Shown here one piece after another: positions 27,274-37,050 of a stretch of DNA of 53,463 nucleotides (position 1 is the stretch's first letter; each line of letters opens with the position of its first letter). The position numbers and the translations under genes were made by a program. The notes under the pieces are model-generated. The model had not been told where the DNA came from. It made no database searches and worked only from the letters and a program-made list of their open reading frames with translations. This DNA comes from Fusobacteriota bacterium. Its GTDB lineage: Bacteria; Fusobacteriota; Fusobacteriia; Fusobacteriales; JAAYPW01. The stretch spans positions 1-53,463 of the forward strand of contig JAAYPW010000124.1 of assembly GCA_012519615.1 (NCBI GenBank), given 5' to 3'.

Positions 27274-27825
27274 CTAGTCAATTAACATATCTTTTTTTAT
27301 TTTATCCGATATCTCTTTACTTTTTAATTCTTCAACAAGTTTTAATGCAAAGTGTACTGCTGTTCCAGGTCCTTTTGATGTAATTATATTTTCTGATACA
27401 ACAACTTTATCTTCTGAAATTGTGGCGCCTTTCAATTCACTTTCTATCCCGGGATAGCATGTTGCATTTTTATTATTTAGTAAATTTAATCTACCAAATA
27501 CTAGAGGTGCAGCACAAATTGCAGCAAGTTTTTTTCCTTCATCATAATATTTTTGTATTATATTATTTATTCCGTCATGATTTGCAATATTATCACTTCC
27601 TGGCATTCCACCTGGTAAAATTATGATATCACCATCATTAAAATTAACCTCTTCAAAAAGAAAATCAGCACTTAATCCCATTTTTCTTGTACTTCTTACA
27701 ATTTTTTCACCAGTAATTGAAACTAAATATATATTAATATTTGCTCTTTTAAGTATATCGTATACTGCAATTGCTTCAATTTCCTCAAAACCATTTGCTA
27801 AAATTAAAAATGCTTTTTTTTCCAT
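27274..27825 (-). CDS. DJ-1/PfpI family protein
   Basis: The 183 residues carry the DJ-1/PfpI fold: ANGFEEIEAIAVYDILKRA, ILPGGMPGSDNI, and AAICAAPLVFG with the reactive cysteine in the nucleophile elbow. It ends with TSKGPGTAVHFALKLVEEL. Family members act as deglycases, chaperones or thiol-stress proteins; the exact role cannot be read from sequence. The close match to YajL/DJ-1-type motifs favours that branch over PfpI proteases. It is part of the gene run leading to obgE. Confidence 0.9.
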   Translation of the reverse strand: MEKKAFLILANGFEEIEAIAVYDILKRANINIYLVSITGEKIVRSTRKMGLSADFLFEEVNFNDGDIIILPGGMPGSDNIANHDGINNIIQKYYDEGKKLAAICAAPLVFGRLNLLNNKNATCYPGIESELKGATISEDKVVVSENIITSKGPGTAVHFALKLVEELKSKEISDKIKKDMLID

Positions 27826-27846
27826 AATAAAAACACACCCTTTTTT

Positions 27847-28215
27847 TTATTTTTTTTCCAAATCAGAAATTTTTTCTTTTAATTTTTGATTCTCCTCCAA
27901 TAATATATTTAGTCTACATTTATTTTTAACATCTAAATTTTTCATATTTTTTATCTGATTTTTTAAATTATTGTTTTCTTTTTCAAGAAACTGCACTTGT
28001 AATTTATTTTTTTTAAACTTTTCAAAATCTTTCTCATATTTTTTTACGTAATTTTTATTTTTTTCTTTTTCTTTTCTCACCATATCATAATATATATTCT
28101 GTTTTGCATTAGTAAAAAATTTAAATTTATTCTTAAGATCTAATTTAAATTTTTTATATTTTTTTCGAAATTTCATCTCTTTTATTTTTTTTATTATCTC
28201 TTTTAAACCTTCCAT
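27847..28215 (-). CDS. Lysine-rich coiled-coil protein, unknown
   Basis: No known family was recognised. The product is about 122 residues, very rich in Lys, Glu, Asn and Phe, and forms a long coiled coil. Its last ~50 residues (QFLEKENNNLKNQIKNM...LLEENQKLKEKISDL) show a leucine-heptad pattern like cell-division or bZIP-type coils. GGAG six bases ahead supports the ATG at 28215; an ATG at 28227 is also in frame. It is the first gene after a strong promoter at 28261-28289 and leads into the DJ-1/obgE/miaA run. Confidence 0.6.
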   Translation of the reverse strand: MEGLKEIIKKIKEMKFRKKYKKFKLDLKNKFKFFTNAKQNIYYDMVRKEKEKNKNYVKKYEKDFEKFKKNKLQVQFLEKENNNLKNQIKNMKNLDVKNKCRLNILLEENQKLKEKISDLEKK

Positions 28216-28260
28216 TAAATACTCCATCCAATTATTTTTTAATATTATAATTTTTAGTGT

Positions 28261-28289
28261 ATTATATCACAATATTTTATATTTGCCAA
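28261..28289 (-). promoter_or_regulatory. Strong sigma70-type promoter for coiled-coil/obgE operon
   Basis: TTGGCA (28284-28289, read on the minus strand) is followed by a 17-base spacer and a perfect TATAAT (28261-28266). Transcription would start about 40 bases before the coiled-coil gene. This is one of the three best promoter matches in the window. Confidence 0.75.
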
Positions 28290-28743
28290 TATATATGATT
28301 TAATTAAATATAATTTTTAAAATAAGAGTGTTTATTTTCACTAATTAAATATACGAAAAAATATCATTTGAAATTTGTTTTACAAATTAATATAAAAGAG
28401 AAAACATTTAAAACAAAAATACAATTTTAATTATAGTAGAATTATATTAATATAAAATATAGAAAATGATATTATGATTATAAACACCTTAATTATTAAA
28501 AAATAGCAATATATTAAATCACTCTTTATATATAAAATTAAAATATGTTTAAAATTAGTATTTTTTAAAAAATATATACATGTTTATAAAAATTAAAATT
28601 TAGAGATAATACTTAATTTATAATTAACATTTTTAATTCTTTTATCTACAATTCTTATTTAAAAAAATTTAGTTATAAAAAATAACAAATATTTTTTATA
28701 TTTTTTATTTTTCTTTTAGTAAAAGTGATAAATTTCATATTTA
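28290..28743. other. AT-rich spacer without gene
   Basis: About 450 bases between the obgE-run promoter and the efp terminator. It is almost only A and T. I see no frame with a ribosome site and no stable GC-containing hairpin. Confidence 0.6.
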
Positions 28744-28779
28744 TAAATAAAAAAAATTAGCTATATAATAGCTAATTTT
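28744..28779 (-). terminator. Rho-independent terminator after efp
   Basis: A perfect 11-pair stem (AAAATTAGCTA with TAGCTAATTTT) with a five-base loop, followed on the minus strand by UUUUAUUUAU. It starts eight bases beyond the efp stop. Confidence 0.85.
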
Positions 28780-28786
28780 CATAATC

Positions 28787-29347
28787 TTATTTTGTTCTTT
28801 CTAAATAAAGTCCTGTTCTTGTATCTATTTTTATAGATTCACCTATATTAATGAAAATAGGAACTTGTAATTCATATCCACCTTCAATTGTAGCAGGTTT
28901 TGTCACGTTTCCTGTAGTATCTCCTCTAAGTCCTGGTTCAGTATATGTTACTTCTCTATCTACATGATTTGGTAATTCTACCCCAACTGGTCTTCCTTCA
29001 TATAATAATACATCTATATTCATTTCCTCTTTTAAGAAATTAACAGAATCTCCCAGATCATTATCTGTCAATCCTATTTGTTCATAGTTTTCTTGATCCA
29101 TAAAATGATATTGTTCACCATCATTATATAAATATTGCATAACTCTTCTATCTAATCTTACCTCGTCTATTTTGTCAGCAGCTTTCATTACAGTTTCTGA
29201 AATTTGACCAGTAATTAAATTTTTAAATTTAAATTTTACAACTGCTGCATTTCTTCCTGATTTAGAAAATTCTGATTTTAATACAAGTAATACATCATTC
29301 CCTATTTTTATAGTACTACCTGCTTTAAATTCTTGTGCTATTCTCAT
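28787..29347 (-). CDS. efp: Elongation factor P with Arg32
   Basis: EF-P relieves ribosome stalling at proline runs. The 186-residue protein has the three beta domains of the family, with YTEPGLRGDTTGNVTKPA and the C-terminal IGESIKIDTRTGLYLER. The tip of domain I reads SGRNAAVV with Arg at position 32, as in Pseudomonas and Neisseria EF-P. The lysine type, found in E. coli and most bacteria, has Lys there. The arginine type is activated by rhamnosylation by EarP, and earP is the gene directly upstream, 21 bp away, so the pair is self-consistent. AGGAGG precedes ATG. Confidence 0.97.
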   Translation of the reverse strand: MRIAQEFKAGSTIKIGNDVLLVLKSEFSKSGRNAAVVKFKFKNLITGQISETVMKAADKIDEVRLDRRVMQYLYNDGEQYHFMDQENYEQIGLTDNDLGDSVNFLKEEMNIDVLLYEGRPVGVELPNHVDREVTYTEPGLRGDTTGNVTKPATIEGGYELQVPIFINIGESIKIDTRTGLYLERTK

Positions 29348-29368
29348 TTTAAAAAAACCTCCTATTTA

Positions 29369-30538
29369 TTATATTAAATTTATCTGTTTATTTATAAATT
29401 TATCTAAATTATCTGCTAAATCACAATTTTCCAATAAATATTTATTTATATTTGGATATATTGTATTTTTTTCAAATAATAAACTTAGATATTTAAAAAA
29501 TACATCATATTTTGTATTAATATTATATTTATTCTCCAATCTATTATTAAATTCATGAAAAATTTCTAAAACAATTTTATATTCATCATCATTTTTAAAA
29601 TAATCTTTATAAAACTCTAAAAAAGCATCTACCTTCTCCATATGTAAATTTTTTTCTTGTAAATAAGAGTGCCATATAAACGGTTTCTCACTTAAAAGTG
29701 CTCGTATAAAAGATTCCTCGCCTCTTACAATATTTAAATTACTTGTTAACATAAATATATCAAAATCATTTTGGTCATAAAATGGTAAAAATATATACTC
29801 AATATTTTTATCCATAAAATAATCTACTCTTTCATGAATAGCTAAATTTATTTCAAAGCTTTTTTTTGTTTTTTCTCCAAATAATAATAATATAAAATTT
29901 TGTTTTATATTATTAAGAGACATAATTAAACTACTAAAATTATACTCATATGTAAATATTGATATGATTTTTTTGTTATTAAAATTTATTTCTTGAGTAA
30001 TATTTATTGATTTTTTTACTAGTTCATCTCTTTTTTGACTAATACTATTATCATTTTTTTTACTAAGAAATTCATATCCTAAGACAATTCCGCCAGTTTT
30101 ATTAGTGAAACCTTGCATAAAAAAATATTTTTTAATATTTTCTGTTCCCGTAAGAGACTCTACTAAATGATAATCCTCTACCCATCTTTCTGCTGATAAG
30201 TATTCCAAGTTTAAAACTAAAGTCTTTTTATTTTTTATATTATTCATATAATTTTCATTAGGATAAGTTGCAAATGCTTCAATTATAATATCAGAAGTTT
30301 CAATATTTCTTATTTCATCTATTGACAATTTATCCATATTAATATATGTAATTTTTTCTATGATCTGAATATTTTTACTATTATCAATTTTTTTATTTAT
30401 CATTGATAATTCGTTAAAGCCATTTATAAGAATTCTAACAGTGTAATTTTTTGTAATTAAATCCTTTGCTAATCTATATACAACTCCAATATCTCCAAAG
30501 TTATCTATTATTTCACAAAATATATCAATTTTTTTCAC
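29369..30538 (-). CDS. earP: EF-P arginine rhamnosyltransferase EarP
   Basis: EarP moves rhamnose from dTDP-L-rhamnose to Arg32 of EF-P. The N terminus IDNFGDIGVVYRLA holds the two aspartates (12 and 16) that match the catalytic and sugar-binding residues of Pseudomonas EarP. LNLEYLSAERWVEDYH and the C-terminal nucleotide-sugar segment IVRGEESFIRALLSEKPFIWHSY match the family closely; the usual RGEDS reads RGEES here. The fold is GT-B. The start is GTG after AAGGGA. A promoter at 30602-30630 drives earP-efp. The rml genes for dTDP-rhamnose must be elsewhere. Confidence 0.93.
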   Translation of the reverse strand: MKKIDIFCEIIDNFGDIGVVYRLAKDLITKNYTVRILINGFNELSMINKKIDNSKNIQIIEKITYINMDKLSIDEIRNIETSDIIIEAFATYPNENYMNNIKNKKTLVLNLEYLSAERWVEDYHLVESLTGTENIKKYFFMQGFTNKTGGIVLGYEFLSKKNDNSISQKRDELVKKSINITQEINFNNKKIISIFTYEYNFSSLIMSLNNIKQNFILLLFGEKTKKSFEINLAIHERVDYFMDKNIEYIFLPFYDQNDFDIFMLTSNLNIVRGEESFIRALLSEKPFIWHSYLQEKNLHMEKVDAFLEFYKDYFKNDDEYKIVLEIFHEFNNRLENKYNINTKYDVFFKYLSLLFEKNTIYPNINKYLLENCDLADNLDKFINKQINLI

Positions 30539-30601
30539 TTTTTTCCCTTCTTATATGATAAATTTAATTTAAAAGTCCATTTTATAAGTATTTTACATAA
30601 A

Positions 30602-30630
30602 ATTATACTACAGATTTAGAAAAAATTCAA
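30602..30630 (-). promoter_or_regulatory. Promoter of earP-efp
   Basis: TTGAAT (30625-30630 on the plus strand, read in reverse), 17 bases, then TATAAT (30602-30607). The predicted transcript start lies about 55 bases before the earP GTG. Confidence 0.7.
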
Positions 30631-31263
30631 GAAAAATTTACTAACTATTGTAATTTAATATAAAATAAATTATTTTTATATTAATATCAATTCAAAAATA
30701 GGAAGATATTTTTTTCAAATATAATATATAAACATGAACTTCTCACCAAACACCTCTACAATAAAACTATGAGATGTAAATTTAAAAAATAAATAATTAT
30801 TTCTTTATTGTCTAATACAAATTATATTATTAATTTAAATTATCTATAAAAAAATTAAACTTAAGAATAATTTTTACATATTTAAGTTAAATTTTAATTT
30901 TAAAAATTTGATATAAAATAATCTACTGAAAATCGGAGTTCTATCTTATCTTGGAATTTTTGAAAATCAAAAATTATACATATTTTTATAATGATTTTAT
31001 TCTATAAAATGAATTTATAAAATTATTAGAACTTTTTGTGATATTATTATGTACTACTTAAGAGATAGGTAAATTGTTTTATTTTCCCTTAATATTTTTT
31101 TATCTTTTAATCATTATTTTTGTTTTATAAAAATTATATTTATATTTAAGCAAATAATATTACAATATATATTTTATTTTATATAAAGATTTATTAAAAA
31201 AAATAAGATGAATTAAAAATACATTTTTATGTAATTTCAACTCACCATATTTTAATATCATTA
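30631..31263. other. Long AT-rich spacer between ftsL and earP
   Basis: About 630 bases without a credible gene. Two short patches are less AT-biased (about 30733-30780 and 30923-30955), and a perfect nine-pair inverted repeat, AATTTTTGA/TCAAAAATT, lies at 30955-30975. No terminator with a clear U-run was found after ftsL. A small RNA or the decayed remains of a gene are possible but not supported further. Confidence 0.5.
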
Positions 31264-31674
31264 TTATTTAACAGAAATATAATTAATTTGTTCGATAATC
31301 GACATATTAAACTGTTGTTTTGCTTGTTCCTCAATTTTATTTAGATTTATATTTTTATCATAATTTAATTTTAATAAGTTTGTTTTTTGAATTAATTCTT
31401 TTTTTTCTGTTTTCATTTTAGATATTCTTATTGAAGATTTTATTTCACATACTTTTAAATTAATATAAAGTACAGATGCTAAAATAAATATAGCTGCATA
31501 TATCAATATTTTATTGTAGGTTTTTTTTATTTTATTTTTATTGTTCCTTTCCTCTAGTTGAATGCCTCTAATTACTTTTTCATCTGAATTTGTATTTATT
31601 TTTACATCTAGCATATCATGTTGTGTATATTTTTCATCATATTTTTCTTCTGCTCTATAAGCTAAGTTTCCCAT
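31264..31674 (-). CDS. ftsL: FtsL-like cell division protein
   Basis: The protein has a hydrophilic N-terminal part (about 1-60), one membrane helix (ILIYAAIFILASVLYINL, about 61-80) and a short coiled coil ending in an IEEQAKQQFNMSIIEQINYISVK-like tail. That topology, and its place directly after mraZ-rsmH, identify it as FtsL or a close relative of the septal FtsLB complex. Sequence conservation in FtsL is always low, so the call rests on topology and context. Unusually, the dcw cluster ends here: no ftsI or murE follows, only a 725 bp spacer. Confidence 0.75.
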   Translation of the reverse strand: MGNLAYRAEEKYDEKYTQHDMLDVKINTNSDEKVIRGIQLEERNNKNKIKKTYNKILIYAAIFILASVLYINLKVCEIKSSIRISKMKTEKKELIQKTNLLKLNYDKNINLNKIEEQAKQQFNMSIIEQINYISVK

Positions 31675-31678
31675 TGTT

Positions 31679-32608
31679 TCACACCCTTTCTATGATTCTT
31701 AATTTAGACGAATGAGCCCTATTATTGACATTTACTTCATTTGTATTCGGTATTATTGGTTTTTTTGTAATAATTTTTACTTTTGGTTTTGTATTACATA
31801 TACAAATTGGTATATCACTAGGGCAGACACAACTTCTTTCCAACTCTCTAAATTTATTTTTAACAATTCTATCTTCTAGAGAATGAAATGTTATTATCCC
31901 CAGTCTACCTTTGACATTTAAAAAATCAACTGCTTTATCAATAGTTTTTTCTAAAATTTCTAACTCCCTATTTACTTCTATTCTAATTGCTTGAAATGTT
32001 TGTTTTGCAGGATGCTTTAAAGATTTTACTTTTTTAGCAGCTACTATTGCTTCAACAAGTTCAAAAGTTGTTTCTATTTTTTTTAGAGTTCGTCTTTTTA
32101 CAATCTCGTGTGCGATTTTTTTTGCAAATCTGTCCTCGCCATATAAAAATATAATTTTAGTAAGTTCCTCTTCAGAATATTCATTTACAACTTCATACGC
32201 ACTTAAACTTTGAGTTTGATCCATTCTCATATCCAGTTTTGCATCAAATCTATATGAAAATCCTCTTTCTGCATTATCCAATTGCTTTGATGACACACCA
32301 ATATCCATTAAAATACCGTCTACCTTATCGAAACCAGCCATGTATAACACAATATCTAGATTTACAAAATTTTCTTTAAATACCTTAAGGTTCTCACTAT
32401 ATTTTTTTAACCGCTCTTTTGCAAAATTAATTGCATCATCATCTTGATCAATGGCAATAAGTGTACCATCACTATTTAATGTCTTTAAAATCCCTTCACT
32501 ATGCCCACCACCGCCAAGTGTACAATCAACGTATATTCCACTTTTATTTTGTACTATATTATCTAAAACTTCATTGTAAAGTACCGGTAAATGATAATTA
32601 TTCTGCAT
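31679..32608 (-). CDS. rsmH: 16S rRNA (cytosine1402-N4)-methyltransferase
   Basis: RsmH methylates N4 of C1402 in the ribosomal P site. The start HLPVLYNEVLDNI, the SAM motif YVDCTLGGGGHSEGIL, DGILMDIGVSSKQLD, RGFSYRFDAKLDMRMD, IRIEVNRELE and ITFHSLEDRIVK are all family signatures. The 309-residue length is normal. It lies between mraZ and ftsL, as in most bacteria, 19 bp after mraZ and 4 bp before ftsL. Confidence 0.97.
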   Translation of the reverse strand: MQNNYHLPVLYNEVLDNIVQNKSGIYVDCTLGGGGHSEGILKTLNSDGTLIAIDQDDDAINFAKERLKKYSENLKVFKENFVNLDIVLYMAGFDKVDGILMDIGVSSKQLDNAERGFSYRFDAKLDMRMDQTQSLSAYEVVNEYSEEELTKIIFLYGEDRFAKKIAHEIVKRRTLKKIETTFELVEAIVAAKKVKSLKHPAKQTFQAIRIEVNRELEILEKTIDKAVDFLNVKGRLGIITFHSLEDRIVKNKFRELERSCVCPSDIPICICNTKPKVKIITKKPIIPNTNEVNVNNRAHSSKLRIIERV

Positions 32609-32627
32609 TCAAAACTTCCTTTCAAAA

Positions 32628-33056
32628 TTATAAATCCATTAAATTTTCAGCTATATCTTCAAATGTATCTTCAGCTTTACTAATATAGTCTTCCCAATTT
32701 TCCTTACTCCAAATCTCAATCCTATTAAATGCTCCTGTTACAACAACTTCTTTTTCAATATTTGCATATTTCTTTAAAGTATCACTTAACTTAATCCTAC
32801 CTTGTTTATCTAGAATATCGTTTGTTGCACCAGAAAATAAAAATCTTATGAAAGCTCTTGCATCTTTTTTTGTAAGTGATAATTTTTTCATTTTTTCTTC
32901 AAATTCTTTCCATTCTTCTATTGGAAATAGAAATAGACAGTTATCTAAACCACGTGTGATTACATATTCATTATTAATTAATCCATCTCTAAATTTAGAA
33001 GGTAACATTAATCTACCTTTCTCATCTACATTATGATTAAATTCTCCCATAAACAT
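32628..33056 (-). CDS. mraZ: Transcriptional regulator MraZ
   Basis: MraZ is an AbrB-like regulator that controls the division and cell wall cluster. The start MFMGEFNHNVDEKGRLMLPSKF matches the family exactly, so I use the ATG at 33056, with AGAGAG eight bases upstream; the GTG at 33065 overlaps the ribosome site. The second half repeats the fold with DKQGRIKLSDTLKKYA. Three GTGGK boxes spaced ten bases apart stand just upstream (33081-33110), the expected MraZ operator, so it probably regulates itself together with rsmH and ftsL. Confidence 0.96.
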   Translation of the reverse strand: MFMGEFNHNVDEKGRLMLPSKFRDGLINNEYVITRGLDNCLFLFPIEEWKEFEEKMKKLSLTKKDARAFIRFLFSGATNDILDKQGRIKLSDTLKKYANIEKEVVVTGAFNRIEIWSKENWEDYISKAEDTFEDIAENLMDL

Positions 33057-33080
33057 AATAATCACTCTCTTTTTAATTTA

Positions 33081-33110
33081 TCTTACCACTTTATCCCACT
33101 TTTTACCACT
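33081..33110 (-). promoter_or_regulatory. MraZ operator: three 10-base direct repeats
   Basis: On the minus strand, GTGGTAAAAA, GTGGGATAAA and GTGGTAAGAT stand end to end, giving GTGGK at an exact ten-base period. MraZ is known to bind short GTGG-containing direct repeats upstream of its own gene. The boxes lie about 25 bases before the mraZ start and just downstream of a likely promoter (TTGATT, 17 bases, TAAACT). Confidence 0.85.
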
Positions 33111-33306
33111 CTATGATAAGTTTACCTCATTTTTAAAAAAAAATCAATAGTAATATTAAATTTTTTTTTTTTATATTTTAATAATATTTATTTTAAAACT
33201 CTATTTTATTGATATTTTTATCATTATTATTTATAATTTTCTATTTAAATTATTTTGCAATTATGATATAATATTTCATAATATATTATATAAAGAGAGG
33301 TTCATT

Positions 33307-34323
<1,017 letters not shown>

Positions 34324-34925
34324 AAAATTAAATAATATTGATTTTCATAATCGAAGATTTAATTCTACACTTAAACATTTTTTTAATAAAAATAGTAATA
34401 TATTATTAGAAAATTATATCGATTTATCTAAAATATCTTCTAATGATACATATAAATGTAGAATTCTCTATGGAAAATTTGGAATAGTTGATATTTCTTT
34501 TGAATTATATAAACCAAAATTAATTCATAACTTAAAGATTGTAAATTCTGATTTAATTAATTATGAATTTAAATATGAAGATAGAGATAATTTAACTAAT
34601 TTATACAATAAAAAAGAAAATTGTGACGATGTTTTAATTGTAAAAAATGGATATATTACTGACACTTCATATGCAAATGTTGTTTTTTTCAAAAATGGAG
34701 ATTGGTTTACACCAGATACATACCTATTAAATGGTACAAAAAGACAATTTTTATTACGTGAAAAAAAAATATCTGAAATGCCTATTCACATTTCAGATAT
34801 CTATAAATATGAGTTTATCTCTATTATTAATGCTATGCTTTCACCAGGTGAGATTAAAATTTCTACTAAAAATATTTTATTTTAAAATTATAAACCACAG
34901 TATATAAAAAAGTATAACCACAAAA

Positions 34926-36981
34926 TCAATTTATTAAGAAAAATTTCGCTTTCATCGGTTCTATTGTTATATCTATTGTATTCTCTTTCACAGTTATTAC
35001 CTCGTTTGTTTCTAAATCAGTTAAAGAATTAATTGAAATATTAGATATCTTTTGATTTAATCTTTCTGATTTTTCATTAGAAACATTCATTACATATATA
35101 ATTTTATTATTCCCATCAATCTTTAAATCTGCATAAAGATATTTTTCTGCATAGATATTTTTTCTTTCACCATTCCATAAAGCACTGTTATTTTTACGAA
35201 TTTTCATAAGATTTTTTGTATAATTAATTAAATCTATTTCTAATTCATTAAAATTATTTATTCTACCAGATGTTCTTGAAACATGGTCATCATAATATCC
35301 TAGATCTTTCTCATTCACAAACCCTTTAACCTCGTCACCATATTCATCTCCATAATATAGAGTAATCGGTCCTGTATAAGCAGTTAGAAAGCTTATAGCA
35401 AGTTTATGTCTTTCCCAGTACTCATTTTTTTTAGCACGTTGAATTAAGTCACCAAATCTAACTAAATCATGATTTGACATAAACATATTAGGTTGTGCAT
35501 AGCTGGGATAATTATCATTTACACTATTAAATGTATTATTTAATTTCGATACAGGTTGATTCATTCCATGTGACTCTCCCAATTTTTCTTGTGTTGCCAA
35601 TACTTGTACAAGTGAATATCTCATTGGAAAATCAAAGCACGATCTAAGTCCATTTTGGCTATATCCCTCATTATTTATAATATCTCCTCCACCATCCCAG
35701 ATCTCTCCAACCATATATCCTAGTGTCCCCCACTCTTTACCACTATTTTTTCTTTCTTTAGATATATTTTCCACTTTTTTACGAATATATTTCCAATAAT
35801 TTTTTTATTTTGAAATAATTGATATGCTTGATCCAATCTCCATCCATCAATCTCATATTCTTTAATCCAATATTCTGCCACATCCTCAAAATAAGCTAAG
35901 CTATCAGGATAAATTACCTCACTTCCATACCATTGTTTAGCTCCATCTTTTACTCCGTCAATTTTGTTACTACCATGATGACCAAATACCCCATCTAAAA
36001 AAATATATATCCCTTTGTTATGTGCTTTAGTGATTAATTCTTTTAACTTCTCATTTGATCCAAATTTTGGGTCAACATTATAATAATCATCAGCATAGTA
36101 TCCAGTTGATTGACCTTTTAATTCTCCTGATTTAGAATGAAAAATAGGTGTCATCCAAATTGCGTTCATCCCTAAGTCCTCTATATAATCTAATGCATTT
36201 ATAACCCCTTCTAAGTCTCCATTATGATGACTAGGTCCATACCCTGTACCATAACCACCTACAATTCCATCTATATATGTAGGAACCATTATTTGATAAA
36301 TTCTTAATTCGTTAAATGCTCCTATCTTTTCAAGAACCTCATACTCATCTTTATAAAAAATTATTTTTTCTGATTCAGTTTTACCTATATTATTTATTGC
36401 TACAACTTTAAAAGTAAATTTATCACCTATATCTAGATTAATTCCATAAATTATTTTCTCATTTATACTATTTAATGTAAACTTTTCATCATTTATATAA
36501 TAGTACATCTCTGTAATTTCACTATTACTTAGAATTTTCACATTAATTTCTACATTATTATAAAATTCTCCCCCACTAGAATTAATATTTATTATTGGCT
36601 TACTTTCAATAAACGGATCATCAGTAACATAGCTATAATCACTGAAAAACCATGCTGTTTTAGTAATGTTTTCCGCATCTATACCTTGATTTGGTATCTG
36701 ATTTCCATTACTATCTTTAAAAATTATTTTAGCATTTTTTATATTACTATTAAATTCATAATAATACCAATTTTCTTTCCCTTCATAAATTTTCATTTTT
36801 GGAGCACTATCCCAATCAATACTTTCTCCACTATTTGTACCATAATAATATATAGATACATCACTCCAATTACTTGGCTTTTCAAAATATACCTTTAGTG
36901 ATTCGTTTCCACCCGAAGAACCACATGCTGATAATATTATTAAAAATACAAGTATAATTATATTTCTAATATTTTTTTCAT
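34926..36981 (-). pseudogene. Lipoprotein alpha-amylase with two frameshifts at A7 tracts
   Basis: Read with two corrections, this is a ~690-residue GH13 amylase. It has a lipoprotein signal ending LSAC, a starch-binding module (about 30-120, VYFEKPSNW...IYYY...IFKDSNGNQIPNQG), a chitobiase C-terminal-like beta domain (about 135-225) and a GH13 barrel with FLDGVFGHHG, GWRLDQ (nucleophile Asp), VGEIWDGG (acid Glu) and MSNHD. The first frameshift is at A7 (36972-36978), just after the ATG that follows AAAAGGGG; the second is at A7 (35800-35806), before the nucleophile-acid stretch. In both, one extra A or a -1 slip restores the frame. It may be a pseudogene, a slippage-controlled gene or a sequencing error. 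It follows glgP and its terminator. Confidence 0.85.
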
Positions 36982-37010
36982 ATTCTACCCCTTTTATATA
37001 GATTTTTTGT

Positions 37011-37045
37011 AAAAAAAAGGGGCTTTTTTTAAATTGCCCCTTTTC
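37011..37045 (-). terminator. Rho-independent terminator after glgP
   Basis: AAAAGGGGC pairs with GCCCCTTTT across a 13-base loop and is followed on the minus strand by a long U-run. It lies just past the glgP stop, before the amylase start. Confidence 0.9.
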
Positions 37046-37050
37046 TATGA

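Noticed and set aside
28290-28743. tRNA or other structured RNA in the spacer
   Set aside because: No cloverleaf, no GC-containing stems and no conserved tRNA loop sequences were found.
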